Assembly: GCA_046759185.1 (NCBI GenBank) | Contig: JBHIBO010000015.1 | Location: forward strand, 1 to 36,874 | DNA: 36,874 nt | DNA from: JAJISK01 sp046759185 | Lineage (GTDB): Archaea > Thermoplasmatota > Thermoplasmata > RBG-16-68-12 > JAJISG01 | Direction of reading: 5' to 3' | Part shown: piece by piece, positions 14,861-23,745 of the stretch | How the letters are laid out: every line of letters starts with the position of its first letter | How positions within the stretch are numbered: position 1 is the stretch's first letter | Notes under the pieces: model-generated | What the model saw: only the letters and a program-made list of their open reading frames with translations | What the model was told of the DNA's origin: nothing | The model's database searches: none | Position numbers and translations under genes: made by a program

Positions 14861-15505
14861 ATGACCATCCTAGGGCCGGCGCGGCGACAAGAGCTGGAGG
14901 AGATTCTGATCGGGATGGAACGGGATCTGGAGGAGAAGGACGCGGTTCGGGAGCTGGCCCTCAAGTCCAGCCGCGCGGTGGCACGCCTTTCGGTGAGCGC
15001 CGTCGGGGCCCTCCATCGCGATAAGGAGGTCGCCCGCTATCTGGATGAAGCGCGGGAGGAGGCGGGCAAGCTAGGAAGCCTCCTCAAGGAGCACCCGGAC
15101 CTCTACTTCTCGGGGTTCGTAGAGAACGCGCACCAGGACATGACGGAAGCGGCCGTGGCTTACAGCCTCCTGCGAGACGCGCCTCTCCCCCGCCCTGAAG
15201 ATCTGGGGGTGACGAATCGTGCCTACCTCCTGGGCTTGGGGGACGTGGTGGGAGAACTCCGCAGGCACGCCCTGGAACGCATGGGGAAGGGAGACGTGGA
15301 GGCGGGTCGGGAGGCGTTGGAGGCCATGGAGGTCCTCTACGAGGGCCTGATGCGCTTCGACTACCCTCGCGCCGTGGCGGCGGTCAAGCGCAAGCAGGAC
15401 ATCGCCCGAAGCCTCGTGGAGAAGACCCGGGGCGAGGTCGCCGTCGCCGTGCGGACTCGGGAACTCGAACGGAAGCTGGAGGAACGGTTCGGGCAGAGCG
15501 ACTAG
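14861..15505 (+). CDS. Translin/TRAX family protein
   Basis: A 214-residue, all-helical protein of the translin/TRAX family. Eukaryotic translin-TRAX (C3PO) is an RNase that trims passenger strands and tRNA fragments; archaeal members form similar barrels. Diagnostic segments are GFVENAHQDMTEAAVAYSLL, NRAYLLGLGDVVGELRR and LYEGLMRFDYPRAVAAVKRKQDIAR. The acidic residues in QDMTEA and GDVVGE correspond to the region of the TRAX catalytic acidic cluster, so nuclease activity is plausible but unproven. It directly follows purD by one base. Its role with purine synthesis is unclear; co-transcription may be fortuitous. Its 3' end overlaps the convergent CARDB gene by 4 bases. Confidence 0.88.
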   Translation: MTILGPARRQELEEILIGMERDLEEKDAVRELALKSSRAVARLSVSAVGALHRDKEVARYLDEAREEAGKLGSLLKEHPDLYFSGFVENAHQDMTEAAVAYSLLRDAPLPRPEDLGVTNRAYLLGLGDVVGELRRHALERMGKGDVEAGREALEAMEVLYEGLMRFDYPRAVAAVKRKQDIARSLVEKTRGEVAVAVRTRELERKLEERFGQSD

Positions 15506-16269
15506 CCGCCTCGGCGTCGCCGACGGATGTAGGCCCCCACGAAGAGGGCGACGACAAACGCTGCGATGCCGGCCAGGACGATGAAGATGGGATTGATCGG
15601 CTCGGCCTCGATGGTGAACACGTCTCGCAGGGCCACCTCCCCGATGGCTGGATCGATGATCCCGTCCTTGTTGAGGTCCACGCGAACCTCCAGGGTGTGG
15701 GTCCCCACGCCCAAGTCAACGGGTAGATAGGAGAAAGTCACGGTCCTGCTCTCCCCGGGCGTTAGGCTGTCAATCTCCGTCTCCGCCACCTGCTGCTCGT
15801 TGATGAAGAGGAAGGCCGGAACGGCTTGGACCTCGATGGCCCCCGTGTTTCGCACCTGGGCAGACACCACCAGGGGCACCCACACGCGAATCTGCTGGCT
15901 GGCGATCCCCACGGCGAAGTCCGCCCCCTTTGTGGAGTTGCCCTCCACGATGAGCTCCACGACCTGGTCGACCGAGGGCATGGTGACGTTGAACACAAAG
16001 GTCCCGTTCGTGTCGGCGCGTTGCAGCGGGCTGTCCTCCAGGGGCGAAGCACCGGCCAGGTCCGGGCCACGCAGGAACGCGGAGATGATGTAGGATCCGT
16101 CGTCCTCCGCCGGACCCCCCGTTACGGTCACGTTCACATCAAACGTCTCTCCGAGGGCCACGTTGTCCGGTCCCGAGATGAAGACGGCCACACCCCCCTG
16201 CCCCTGAGCCGGGGGAAGGGAGAGGGCCAGGAGAGCGAGGGCGAGGAGGAGAAGCAACCGGTCCTTCAT
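15502..16269 (-). CDS. Secreted CARDB-like beta-sandwich protein with C-terminal membrane anchor
   Basis: A 255-residue surface protein. It has a signal peptide at residues 1-24 (basic start, long Leu/Ala core, cleavage probably near PAQGQ). Two beta-sandwich domains follow: the first about 28-130 (GPDNVALGETFDVNVTVTGG), the second CARDB-like, about 135-225 (VSAQVRNTGAIEVQAVP, TPGESRTVTFSYLP, VRVDLNKDGIID). It ends in one membrane helix (about 230-250) and an Arg-rich tail. Several NxS/T sequons (NVT, NGT, NST) could be glycosylated. Its ATG overlaps the aglB stop (ATGA), so the two are translationally coupled. A role as an AglB accessory or substrate is inference. Confidence 0.85.
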   Translation of the reverse strand: MKDRLLLLLALALLALSLPPAQGQGGVAVFISGPDNVALGETFDVNVTVTGGPAEDDGSYIISAFLRGPDLAGASPLEDSPLQRADTNGTFVFNVTMPSVDQVVELIVEGNSTKGADFAVGIASQQIRVWVPLVVSAQVRNTGAIEVQAVPAFLFINEQQVAETEIDSLTPGESRTVTFSYLPVDLGVGTHTLEVRVDLNKDGIIDPAIGEVALRDVFTIEAEPINPIFIVLAGIAAFVVALFVGAYIRRRRRGG

Positions 16270-19200
16270 CGCCGGCGCCTCCGTCGTCCGTAGGTGAGGA
16301 ATAAGACAACGAGGCCGACGGCTGCTGCCGCCAGGACCCCGTACAGCAGGACGGGAAACTCAGGCACACCCAGGATCGTGTTCTTCCCCTCGATGCTGAG
16401 CTGCGTGCGAGGGATTTCGAGGGTGGGCAGGCCGATGGCCAGCTCGAGGGAGGACTCCACGTTCCGAACTTCCTGGGAGAACGCGACGAAGGAGGCCGTG
16501 CTTGTGCTGACGCGGCCCGTCGCGTTGAGTCGCAGCGTCACGGATCGCGAGGCATCGGCCTGGACAGAGATGCCCGTGATGGTGTCCGGGGACGTCCGGT
16601 CTTCGAAGACCAGCTCTGCCTCCCACCCCTGGGCCGCGAGGGCCTCGGGGTTGGTGAGAACGAGGTCAAATGCGTCCGGGCCGTTTCCATCGTTCCGCAC
16701 GTCGATCTCGTATTCGAGGACCCCCGCCTCCAACACGGGTGGGTCTTCAGGCAGCCCGAGGGAGAGCTCCCGGAACTGGATGATGTCCACCACCACGGTT
16801 TCCGTGGTGGTCACGGAGGGATTTGCCTGGGATCGGGCGATCAGCGTCAGGGTGCCGCTCGCCACCTTTGCGTCCGCGGGAGCCGTGATTTGAACAGTGA
16901 CCGGTGCCTCGCTTCCCGCGCCGAAGGGCAGGGTGACTCGCGAGGGTCGGAAGCTGAACGACCAGTCTTGGGGGCCGCCACTGAAGGTGAAGGTGTCCGC
17001 TTGGTTCCCCGTGTTCGTGACGGTGACCGTGTAGACCACTGTCTCCCCGGGAGCGATGAGCGCCTGCTGTTCGGTATCCCAGACGACCTCCACGGTCCGG
17101 ACGTTCACCCGGGTGAGAAGAGGGTTGATGAGGAGGCTGTCTGCAAGGACGAGGGACTCCTCGAACCGATACTCCACCATCAGGCCGCTCTCGTCGCGCT
17201 CGGAGGTGGCCAAGACCTCGTAGGCGCCCGCAGGGAGAAAGATCTCGTACTCCCCCTGGGCGTTCGTGGCGAAAGTGGCCGCTCCGGCGAGGGATGTGAA
17301 CTGGAGCTCCGTCGCCCGCCGGGTCCCATCCGAGAGGGTGACCACACCGAAGACGCGGTTCCCCGTCTCCAACGCGACAGACAACGTCGTGGGGACCTCA
17401 GGTCGGACCTCGATCGTCGTCAGGGCCGCCGAGTTTCCGATGCCCCGGAATGTATATACATGGTAAAGTCCGGGCGCCAACGCCACCGTGGACGGGAGCC
17501 CGCCAGACACGTCCGCCGCCGCGTCCACCGCCGTCTCGTTGGCGGCCTCGAAGGACACCTGGGCGGAGACCAGCTGGGAGCCCAGCAGGACGCTCACCTC
17601 CACCAACCTCGTGTCCAGTTCACGGGTGAAGAGGAGGTCGACCTGGGCGTCGTCGGTCAGGACGATCGTCTGGTCCAGGTCGTATCGTGCGAATCGGTTC
17701 AACCCGTCCAGGCGGTCCACGCCCACCCACTCCGCCGTGGCACGATAGCTCCCGGGGACGAGGACGGTGCTGTACCCGCCCGCGCCATCGCTCGGCACCA
17801 CCACGCGAGCGCCGTCGTCGAGTCGGGTGAAGGCGATGACTACGTCCTGGGTGACCGTCTCGCCCTCAACCCGCATCATGCCGCTCAGCCGGGCCGCGGG
17901 ATCGAAGGTGGCATTGAACTCAGTCGGATCGGTCACTGCGAGGACCTCCAGAAGGGCGCGTGGGACCGCTTCCTCGGTCGCGCCGGAGACATTGTAGGTG
18001 CCCGGGCGCAGGAAGATGAGGTACGACTCATCGGTCGCGACGAAAGCTCGATCCGGCCCATCGAAGAGGACGGCCATTCCGAGGGGCGCGCCGGAGGTCA
18101 AGAAGCCTTGAACGCGGACCCGTTCGACGACGGGAAGGGCGAAGGGCGACACGCCGCCGCCCACGGGAACCCGCAGCTCCTTTCCTGCCTCTGTCTGAAT
18201 CCGGCGAGTCCCGTTCCTGGGGGGGCCCTCGTCGTTGACCACGAGTTGATAGATGCCTGGCTGAAGGAGGACGGTCCAGGCTCCCCCCGCTTCCGTGGAG
18301 ACGTTGGTGGAGACGCCCCCGTGGTCGATGGCGACGAAGGTGACGTTCAGGCCGGCCAGGTCGAGGGGTTCGGTGGTGGTTAGCTCGCCTGCTACGCTCA
18401 CGTTCAACGCGACGAGCTCAATGGGGGCTAGGCCCCCGAGGCCGGGTGGACGGAGGGGGCCTACGGTCTTGGGCGCGAAGCCCTCTTCCTGGATGGTCCA
18501 CGTGTAGCTCACGTCCCCAACGAGGGGGACACCGAAGGCGCCCTCCGTCCCCGTGAGGACCGAGAAGGCGGGGGTAGAAGCGCTCGTAATCCGAACCTCC
18601 ACGCCCGGGAGCCCTTCCCCCGTGTCATGCGTGCCGTTCCCGTTTAAGTCGCGGAAGACCCGTCCCGGCGTCGCAAGGGCCTCCGCCAGGGTGAATACCG
18701 TCTGGGTAGGGCCGTCCACGGCCAGGCTGGTCACACGCTGCCCCGTGGGGCTGAGGGCCACGGCCTGGTACACCCCCCCGGGCAGGAAGGTCACGAAGGA
18801 GCCGCCGCTCCCCGTGGCGACTTCGTGCCGGGCCCCCTCTGAGGTCTCGAAGGTGACCGTGGTGTTGTCCGCGTCGCGCCCCTCCAGCTCCACGGCCCCT
18901 TCGATCCGATACGCCTGAGGTAGGTTGACGCTGACCTGATGACCGCCTGGTTCCACCTGGACGGTCCCCAGGAAGCCGTAGGTCTGCCCCCCCGCGGTGT
19001 GGACGGCGTACACGTCGTAGGTGCCCAGAGGCAGCTCGACGGCGAAGCGAGCGGTGGCGTCACTGGTGACCATGAGGCCCTGGGCCTCCCCCCGCCGCTG
19101 GAGGGTCAGGGTCACGTGGGCCGCCGGGACGAAGGAAAGGAGGGTGCGCCCCGTCAATTCCCCCAAGGGCTCCACGCGGAGATCAAGAGGGATCAGCCGC

Positions 19201-22200
19201 CTTCCTTCCAGGGCGAGTCGCTGGGGGAGGGACCGCCGTTCGCCCGCTTCGGCGACCACCGTATAGGTGCCCGCGAAGAGACCTCCTAGGACGTAGCTGC
19301 CATCTGTCTCGGCGCTCACGACGGTGACCTCTCCCGTGGCTTCTTCGGTGGCCCGGACGAGGCCCCCCACCGGCGGCAACCCAAATTCATCCGTCAACGA
19401 GCCCTCCACCTGGCTGGCCGGTACGGCGAGGGCCTGCTCCCGCAACTCCCCCTGGCCCAGCGTGAGGTTGAGGTCAAGCAGCTCCTCGCCGTTGCGCTCG
19501 AGGGAAAGCCGGTACCGACTTGGGACGAGATCCCCCAACGCGTACGTACCGTCGGGCCCTGTCACCGTGCCGGTCTCCGGGGTCACGCCCGCCAAGTCCA
19601 TCACGGTCACCGGGAGACCTGGGAGCCCGGGCTCCTCCGGATCCCGAATCGAGTCCCGGTCGAGGTCCAGGAAGGCGGTCCCTTGGACGGTGCCGCCATC
19701 GATGACGAAGTCGTGCTCGACAACGAAGTCCGGTCGGCCCGTGCCTGTCTCGTCCAGGGGCACGCGGAGGGCCTGCGCCGTACTGACGTTGAAGAGCTCC
19801 TCAACGAGGACCGTACCGACGCCGGTCTCGTTGTCCGCGGGGCCAGCGGACACCACCACCCGGCTCTCGCCGAAGGGGAGGAGGGCCTCGTAGAAGCCCT
19901 GGTCGTCCGTGAAGGTGATGGCATGCGGGGTGACCAGCTCGTCTAGGGTCGTCACGCGGGTCCCCACGAGGGGCGTCCCCGCCTCGGTGGTCACGCGGCC
20001 CCGGAGGAGGGCCCCGTCGAAGTACTGGAGAAAGACAATGCCGCTTTGGAGGCCCGCGCGCGGAGAGGCATCCACGGTCCCCTCGATCTCCCCCGCATCG
20101 ATCTGCCGCTGGCGTTCCAGCGCGTCGAAGATGTTGAGCGCGGTGAACTCCCCGCTGAAGTTGGCGGCCTGGTCGGGCGGATGGGGACTGAAGTAGGCCG
20201 TCCGGTAGACCATCTTGAAGTGTTCCAGCATCCAACCATTGCGTGGGATGACGGGCTGGAGGGTTCCCGAGAAGGCCGGCAGGCCCTCGTTGGCGAGTCC
20301 CAAGGATTCCCCGTCCGGGCCGAAGAAGATGCGGTAGAGCATCGAGTTGTACCAGGGGTCCTTGTACACGATGCGGATGTTCTGGATCTGGGCCCCGGGG
20401 GGGGCCTCCCCGAGGGGGAACTCCCCCCCGGGTGTCACGGCGATGAGGTCGTAGTAGTCCACGGGAATGCTTCGCCCCCCGGGCAGCTCCTGCGTGACGT
20501 GGTCCGTCAGCTTGACGACAGCGAAGAAGATCCCCGTGCTCGTCCCGGAGAAGGGGATGAGGCGGCTGTCCACGGCAAAGTAGCCGATGTTAGCACCCGT
20601 GGCGAGGCGGAGTTCCCGGTAGAAGTCGGCCTGGGCGTCGAGGCCCAAGGCCTCGACGAAGATGGTGCGGAGGTAGATGATGCGGGCGTTGACGGTGGAG
20701 AGGCGGTCGTCCCACTCCCGAAACCGCTCCGGCTCCGCTCGGATGAGGGGGATGAAGAGGGCGGGCCGCGTCAGGGCGTCCCGGATATGGTCGGGGTCGA
20801 ACCCAAAGGCGACCAAGACCGCTTCCGCCTCGGGGCTTAGCTGGCCGCGATGGGCCACAACGTCGGCGTGGAGGAGGCGGACGCTCAGGACGGCGATACC
20901 CTCGTTCTCGGACTGGGATGTCAGGAAGTGGCCGGCGTACTCCAGCCCGTTCTGAAAGTTGTCCGCCACCGCCGGATGCCTTCCCTCCTGGATGGCCTCG
21001 AAGCCGTAGTCCCACCAGCTCAGGAAGGCGGGTCGCTCCCAGGTGGGAACCACATCAGCATCCTGTTCTCGCAGCCAGGACCATGCCTGAGGGAAGTAGC
21101 GGTTGGGGAGAGGGAGGGTGTAGCCGAAGGCCCCGAAGTAGAACAGCCCATCTTGCGCCTGGGGGGGCCGGAGGAACTCAGGAGTCACCCGTAGCACCTC
21201 CTGCTCGAGGTCCTCCTTCACCTCGAAGGGACTGCCCGCATCCACGGCCAGCCACACGTTGGGTAGAACCACGAGGAGGGCCACGAGGAGGACGCCCGCG
21301 ATATGGCGGATCTTGATGCCCTTGCGGAGGGCCCCGAGACGGCTCCCTCCCGTGGTAGCCACGGCCTTCCCTACCTGTTCCAGGCGAAGGCGGTCCACGA
21401 TGAGGATGACGACCCAGGCCGCCGTGATGGCAAAGGCGGGTGACGCGTTGAAGAGGAACCGGACGGCCGATAGGGCCATGAAGATGGCGGCCACGATCCA
21501 CACGACGACGAAGAGGAAGTCGGGTCGGGGCCGTCGCATGAACTGCAGGATCAGCAGGGCGATGCCCGCAAGGGAGAAGTAGAAGGTCACAGGCCCGAAT
21601 GACAGGATTACCTGGCTCAGGTTCGGAGGCTGCGCCTCGGCGATGGTCTCGAAGACCTTGTTGGGGACGAAGTAGCCGAGCCCGGAGCTGACGGCGGCGG
21701 CGACGGTCGGGCTGTAGGCCGCCGTGATGGCCGTTCCCACGACGAATCCTAGGATGACGGGTGGGATGACCAGCATCCAGGGCAGTCGATGGAAGACGGT
21801 GAAGAGGGCTCCCAGACCCAGGGCGGCCAGGAAGAGGTAGAGCGGCACGTCAAACCAGGTCCGCACTTGGCCCGTGATGACGTAGTAGGGGGCCGCCAAG
21901 AGGTGGGCCACACCCAGGGTGACCGCGAAGACCAAGAGGACCCCCAACGGGTCCTGGTTGCGGATCTTGTGGACCACGATCTGGGCCAGGAAGTAGACGA
22001 TGATGATGACGACTGCGTACGCCCAGCCCTTCCACGTCAGGGCGATCGCGGCCAGGGCCGTCCCTGCCATGACAGAGAGGAGGATGGTCCTCTGGTTCTC
22101 CGTGACGAGACCACGCAGGCCTCCCAGGATGGACCGGGGCCGCAGCCAAGACGCGATCCACGTGCGCTCCTTCAGGCCGTGGAGGGCCTTCAAGAGAAAG

Positions 22201-22727
22201 AAGAAGGCCGTGACGACGAAGAATAGGACGAGGGCGTCGTGGTCCCCGTTGCTCAGGGGCGTCCGGGAGATGTGGGCGGGCAGGACGGCCAGCAGGAAGG
22301 CCGCAACATAGCCGGTCGGCCGACCGAACATCTCCTTCGCCAGGAGGTAGGTGGGAACGATCGTCAGCGCCCCCCACACGGCGGTGGAGAACAGGAAGGT
22401 CTGACCCACGCCCGCCGGGACGGAACCCTGGAGGTTCCCTACCAGCATGCCGACGAGGGCTACGCTCCACGCGTAGACGGGCGGACGCGGGTTGACCATG
22501 CCCAACGGGAAATTGAGCATCTCATCCCGGAGCAAGTGCCGTCCGGTGGTGACGATGTTGTCCAGGATCCACTTGAAGTAGAAGGCGTCGGAGCCGCCCG
22601 AAACGAGGAACTCCCGAATGGCCAGTTCGTAGGCGAAGAAGGCCCGGATGAAGAGGGCAACGGCAAAGATGCCGGCGAGGATGAGGCCCGGGCTGATCCG
22701 TCTCCGTAGGGTTCGCTCGACTTCCAT
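16266..22727 (-). CDS. aglB: AglB/STT3 oligosaccharyltransferase fused to a very long extracellular repeat region
   Basis: The N-terminal roughly 500 residues are a multi-span STT3/AglB core that transfers lipid-linked glycans to Asn of secreted proteins. Signatures are the first-loop acidic motif GGSDAFYFKW (about residue 46), GDHDAL (about 160) and WWDYG (about 569), followed by a globular domain to about 900. Typical AglB proteins are 600-1000 residues. This one continues for about 1200 more residues of beta-sandwich units: CnaB/carboxypeptidase-regulatory-like repeats, two SdrD-like units with FRDLNGNGTHD and FLDLDRDSIRDP sequences (about 1010 and 1355), and two NEW3-like domains (about 1880-2100). 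A final membrane helix and an Arg-rich tail end it. ATG 22727 is chosen over GTG 22751 because the TATA box at 22761 puts the transcript start near 22739. Total 2153 residues, no internal stop. Confidence 0.93.
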   Translation of the reverse strand: MEVERTLRRRISPGLILAGIFAVALFIRAFFAYELAIREFLVSGGSDAFYFKWILDNIVTTGRHLLRDEMLNFPLGMVNPRPPVYAWSVALVGMLVGNLQGSVPAGVGQTFLFSTAVWGALTIVPTYLLAKEMFGRPTGYVAAFLLAVLPAHISRTPLSNGDHDALVLFFVVTAFFFLLKALHGLKERTWIASWLRPRSILGGLRGLVTENQRTILLSVMAGTALAAIALTWKGWAYAVVIIIVYFLAQIVVHKIRNQDPLGVLLVFAVTLGVAHLLAAPYYVITGQVRTWFDVPLYLFLAALGLGALFTVFHRLPWMLVIPPVILGFVVGTAITAAYSPTVAAAVSSGLGYFVPNKVFETIAEAQPPNLSQVILSFGPVTFYFSLAGIALLILQFMRRPRPDFLFVVVWIVAAIFMALSAVRFLFNASPAFAITAAWVVILIVDRLRLEQVGKAVATTGGSRLGALRKGIKIRHIAGVLLVALLVVLPNVWLAVDAGSPFEVKEDLEQEVLRVTPEFLRPPQAQDGLFYFGAFGYTLPLPNRYFPQAWSWLREQDADVVPTWERPAFLSWWDYGFEAIQEGRHPAVADNFQNGLEYAGHFLTSQSENEGIAVLSVRLLHADVVAHRGQLSPEAEAVLVAFGFDPDHIRDALTRPALFIPLIRAEPERFREWDDRLSTVNARIIYLRTIFVEALGLDAQADFYRELRLATGANIGYFAVDSRLIPFSGTSTGIFFAVVKLTDHVTQELPGGRSIPVDYYDLIAVTPGGEFPLGEAPPGAQIQNIRIVYKDPWYNSMLYRIFFGPDGESLGLANEGLPAFSGTLQPVIPRNGWMLEHFKMVYRTAYFSPHPPDQAANFSGEFTALNIFDALERQRQIDAGEIEGTVDASPRAGLQSGIVFLQYFDGALLRGRVTTEAGTPLVGTRVTTLDELVTPHAITFTDDQGFYEALLPFGESRVVVSAGPADNETGVGTVLVEELFNVSTAQALRVPLDETGTGRPDFVVEHDFVIDGGTVQGTAFLDLDRDSIRDPEEPGLPGLPVTVMDLAGVTPETGTVTGPDGTYALGDLVPSRYRLSLERNGEELLDLNLTLGQGELREQALAVPASQVEGSLTDEFGLPPVGGLVRATEEATGEVTVVSAETDGSYVLGGLFAGTYTVVAEAGERRSLPQRLALEGRRLIPLDLRVEPLGELTGRTLLSFVPAAHVTLTLQRRGEAQGLMVTSDATARFAVELPLGTYDVYAVHTAGGQTYGFLGTVQVEPGGHQVSVNLPQAYRIEGAVELEGRDADNTTVTFETSEGARHEVATGSGGSFVTFLPGGVYQAVALSPTGQRVTSLAVDGPTQTVFTLAEALATPGRVFRDLNGNGTHDTGEGLPGVEVRITSASTPAFSVLTGTEGAFGVPLVGDVSYTWTIQEEGFAPKTVGPLRPPGLGGLAPIELVALNVSVAGELTTTEPLDLAGLNVTFVAIDHGGVSTNVSTEAGGAWTVLLQPGIYQLVVNDEGPPRNGTRRIQTEAGKELRVPVGGGVSPFALPVVERVRVQGFLTSGAPLGMAVLFDGPDRAFVATDESYLIFLRPGTYNVSGATEEAVPRALLEVLAVTDPTEFNATFDPAARLSGMMRVEGETVTQDVVIAFTRLDDGARVVVPSDGAGGYSTVLVPGSYRATAEWVGVDRLDGLNRFARYDLDQTIVLTDDAQVDLLFTRELDTRLVEVSVLLGSQLVSAQVSFEAANETAVDAAADVSGGLPSTVALAPGLYHVYTFRGIGNSAALTTIEVRPEVPTTLSVALETGNRVFGVVTLSDGTRRATELQFTSLAGAATFATNAQGEYEIFLPAGAYEVLATSERDESGLMVEYRFEESLVLADSLLINPLLTRVNVRTVEVVWDTEQQALIAPGETVVYTVTVTNTGNQADTFTFSGGPQDWSFSFRPSRVTLPFGAGSEAPVTVQITAPADAKVASGTLTLIARSQANPSVTTTETVVVDIIQFRELSLGLPEDPPVLEAGVLEYEIDVRNDGNGPDAFDLVLTNPEALAAQGWEAELVFEDRTSPDTITGISVQADASRSVTLRLNATGRVSTSTASFVAFSQEVRNVESSLELAIGLPTLEIPRTQLSIEGKNTILGVPEFPVLLYGVLAAAAVGLVVLFLTYGRRRRRR

Positions 22728-22760
22728 GACCCACCCCGTTCGATTCCACACTGGAGTCCC

Positions 22761-22769
22761 TTATATATC
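22761..22769 (-). promoter_or_regulatory. TATA box of the aglB operon
   Basis: The minus strand reads CGATATATAA around here, a near-perfect archaeal TATA box about 36 bases upstream of ATG 22727. The 112-base gap to trm112 carries the two divergent promoters. Confidence 0.7.
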
Positions 22770-22807
22770 GGTTTTCCAGAGGTTATCTGCCTGGCTCCCC
22801 GCCCAAA

Positions 22808-22817
22808 GGGTTAAATC
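22808..22817 (+). promoter_or_regulatory. TATA box of trm112
   Basis: GGGTTAAATC is centred about 27 bases before ATG 22840, a near-leaderless spacing; a GGAGGA stretch at 22831-22836 could still act as a ribosome-binding site. Confidence 0.55.
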
Positions 22818-22839
22818 GGGTTCTCGGGTCGGAGGACTG

Positions 22840-23016
22840 ATGAAGCGGGAGCTCATGGACATCCTCTGCTGCCCGGTGTGCAAGGGAGATCTCGAGCTCG
22901 TCGTCGCCCGCGAGGAGGACGAGATTCTGGAGGGAGGGCTCGTCTGCGCCCATTGCGACTTTACCTACGAGATCGAGGAGGGTATCCCGAACCTCCTCCC
23001 CCCAGAGCTCAGGTAA
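22840..23016 (+). CDS. trm112: Trm112-like zinc-ribbon protein
   Basis: A 58-residue Trm112/YcaR-like protein. Two CxxC knuckles, ILCCPVCKGDL and LVCAHCDF, frame a zinc site, and the C-terminus IEEGIPNLLPPEL is typical. Archaeal Trm112 activates several methyltransferases for tRNA, rRNA and release factor. It starts at ATG 22840 (MKRELMDILCC); an open frame reaches further upstream but is not needed. The 3' end overlaps the convergent tsr3 gene by 8 bases. Confidence 0.88.
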   Translation: MKRELMDILCCPVCKGDLELVVAREEDEILEGGLVCAHCDFTYEIEEGIPNLLPPELR

Positions 23017-23587
23017 AGAGGGCCTGCGCATCTACGACTTCTTGCGAATCGCGGGCGGCTGCGTATTCCGCCAGGGGCTCGGCGTTGAGGGCCAGAAACG
23101 TGGGTCCCCATTTGAATTGCGCGAGCAGGGTCTCTGCTTGATCCCGGAGGCCGAGAATGACGAGCGCCGCCGCGAGCGCCTCCACGCTGGAGAGCCGCGT
23201 CGGCTTGCCGTAATTGACGGGATTGGCGGCCACCAGGTAGGGGAGGGCACGGGGAATGGCCTGGGGAACGGGCGGGAAGTCGCCCACCTTCCAGGAAGCA
23301 TCGAGGACGCCCAGCCCCCGTTGCTGCGCCGCGGCTTTGTCCTCCCGGGAGAAGGCCACTTCGGCCACCGGGGTAAGAATCACCGCTCCGGCGGGAACCT
23401 CCCTCCGACGCCGAAAGAGGCGAAGGGCGTCGTGCCGCGCGAGCCTCTTGGCCGTGCAGGCCTTGGGATTGCACTGCTTCAGATCCCAGGCGAACAGCCT
23501 CACCCCAGGCATAGGGACCCCTACAGGCACAAGGCATAAGGCGTTCTCCACCGATTCGGGGGAGGCCACCGTGATGACACGTACCAT
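23009..23587 (-). CDS. tsr3: rRNA aminocarboxypropyltransferase Tsr3 (DUF367 family)
   Basis: Archaeal Tsr3 transfers the 3-amino-3-carboxypropyl group from SAM to a small-subunit rRNA uridine. Family signatures over 192 residues are WDLKQCNPKACTAKRLAR, GVLDASWKVGDF, ALPYLVAANPVNYGKPTRLSSVEALAAALVILG, and LAQFKWGPTFLALNAEPLAEYA. The start ATG 23587 directly precedes VRVITVASPE; an open frame extends to 23656 but shows no conserved sequence. A possible TATA element on the minus strand lies near 23661-23667. It is convergent with trm112, so both rRNA-modification genes share this spot. Confidence 0.9.
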   Translation of the reverse strand: MVRVITVASPESVENALCLVPVGVPMPGVRLFAWDLKQCNPKACTAKRLARHDALRLFRRRREVPAGAVILTPVAEVAFSREDKAAAQQRGLGVLDASWKVGDFPPVPQAIPRALPYLVAANPVNYGKPTRLSSVEALAAALVILGLRDQAETLLAQFKWGPTFLALNAEPLAEYAAARDSQEVVDAQALFT

Positions 23588-23710
23588 TGCTGATTGGGAT
23601 GTGTGATGGGCGAACTGAGTGGCCCTCTCTGTCGAAACTTGCCCTGGGCGCTTCAACCGGGTTTTACGTCCTGGCTTACGAGAGCCCTCGGGCTGGCGGA
23701 GAAGGAACAG

Positions 23711-23720
23711 AAAAAAGGAA
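23711..23720 (-). terminator. Poly-T stretch downstream of the pilin gene
   Basis: On the minus strand the sequence after the pilin stop reads T-rich (TTTCCTTTTTTC), the type of signal that ends archaeal transcription. It lies about 25-35 bases past the stop codon at 23746. Confidence 0.5.
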
Positions 23721-23745
23721 AGGGGGGAGTTGGGAAGCCGCAGGT

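Noticed and set aside
16890..18383. A 497-codon plus-strand open frame opposite aglB
   Set aside because: Compositionally odd (Arg, Gly, Asp and His rich), with no recognisable domain. It is explained by GC-rich codon positions of the aglB frame on the other strand.
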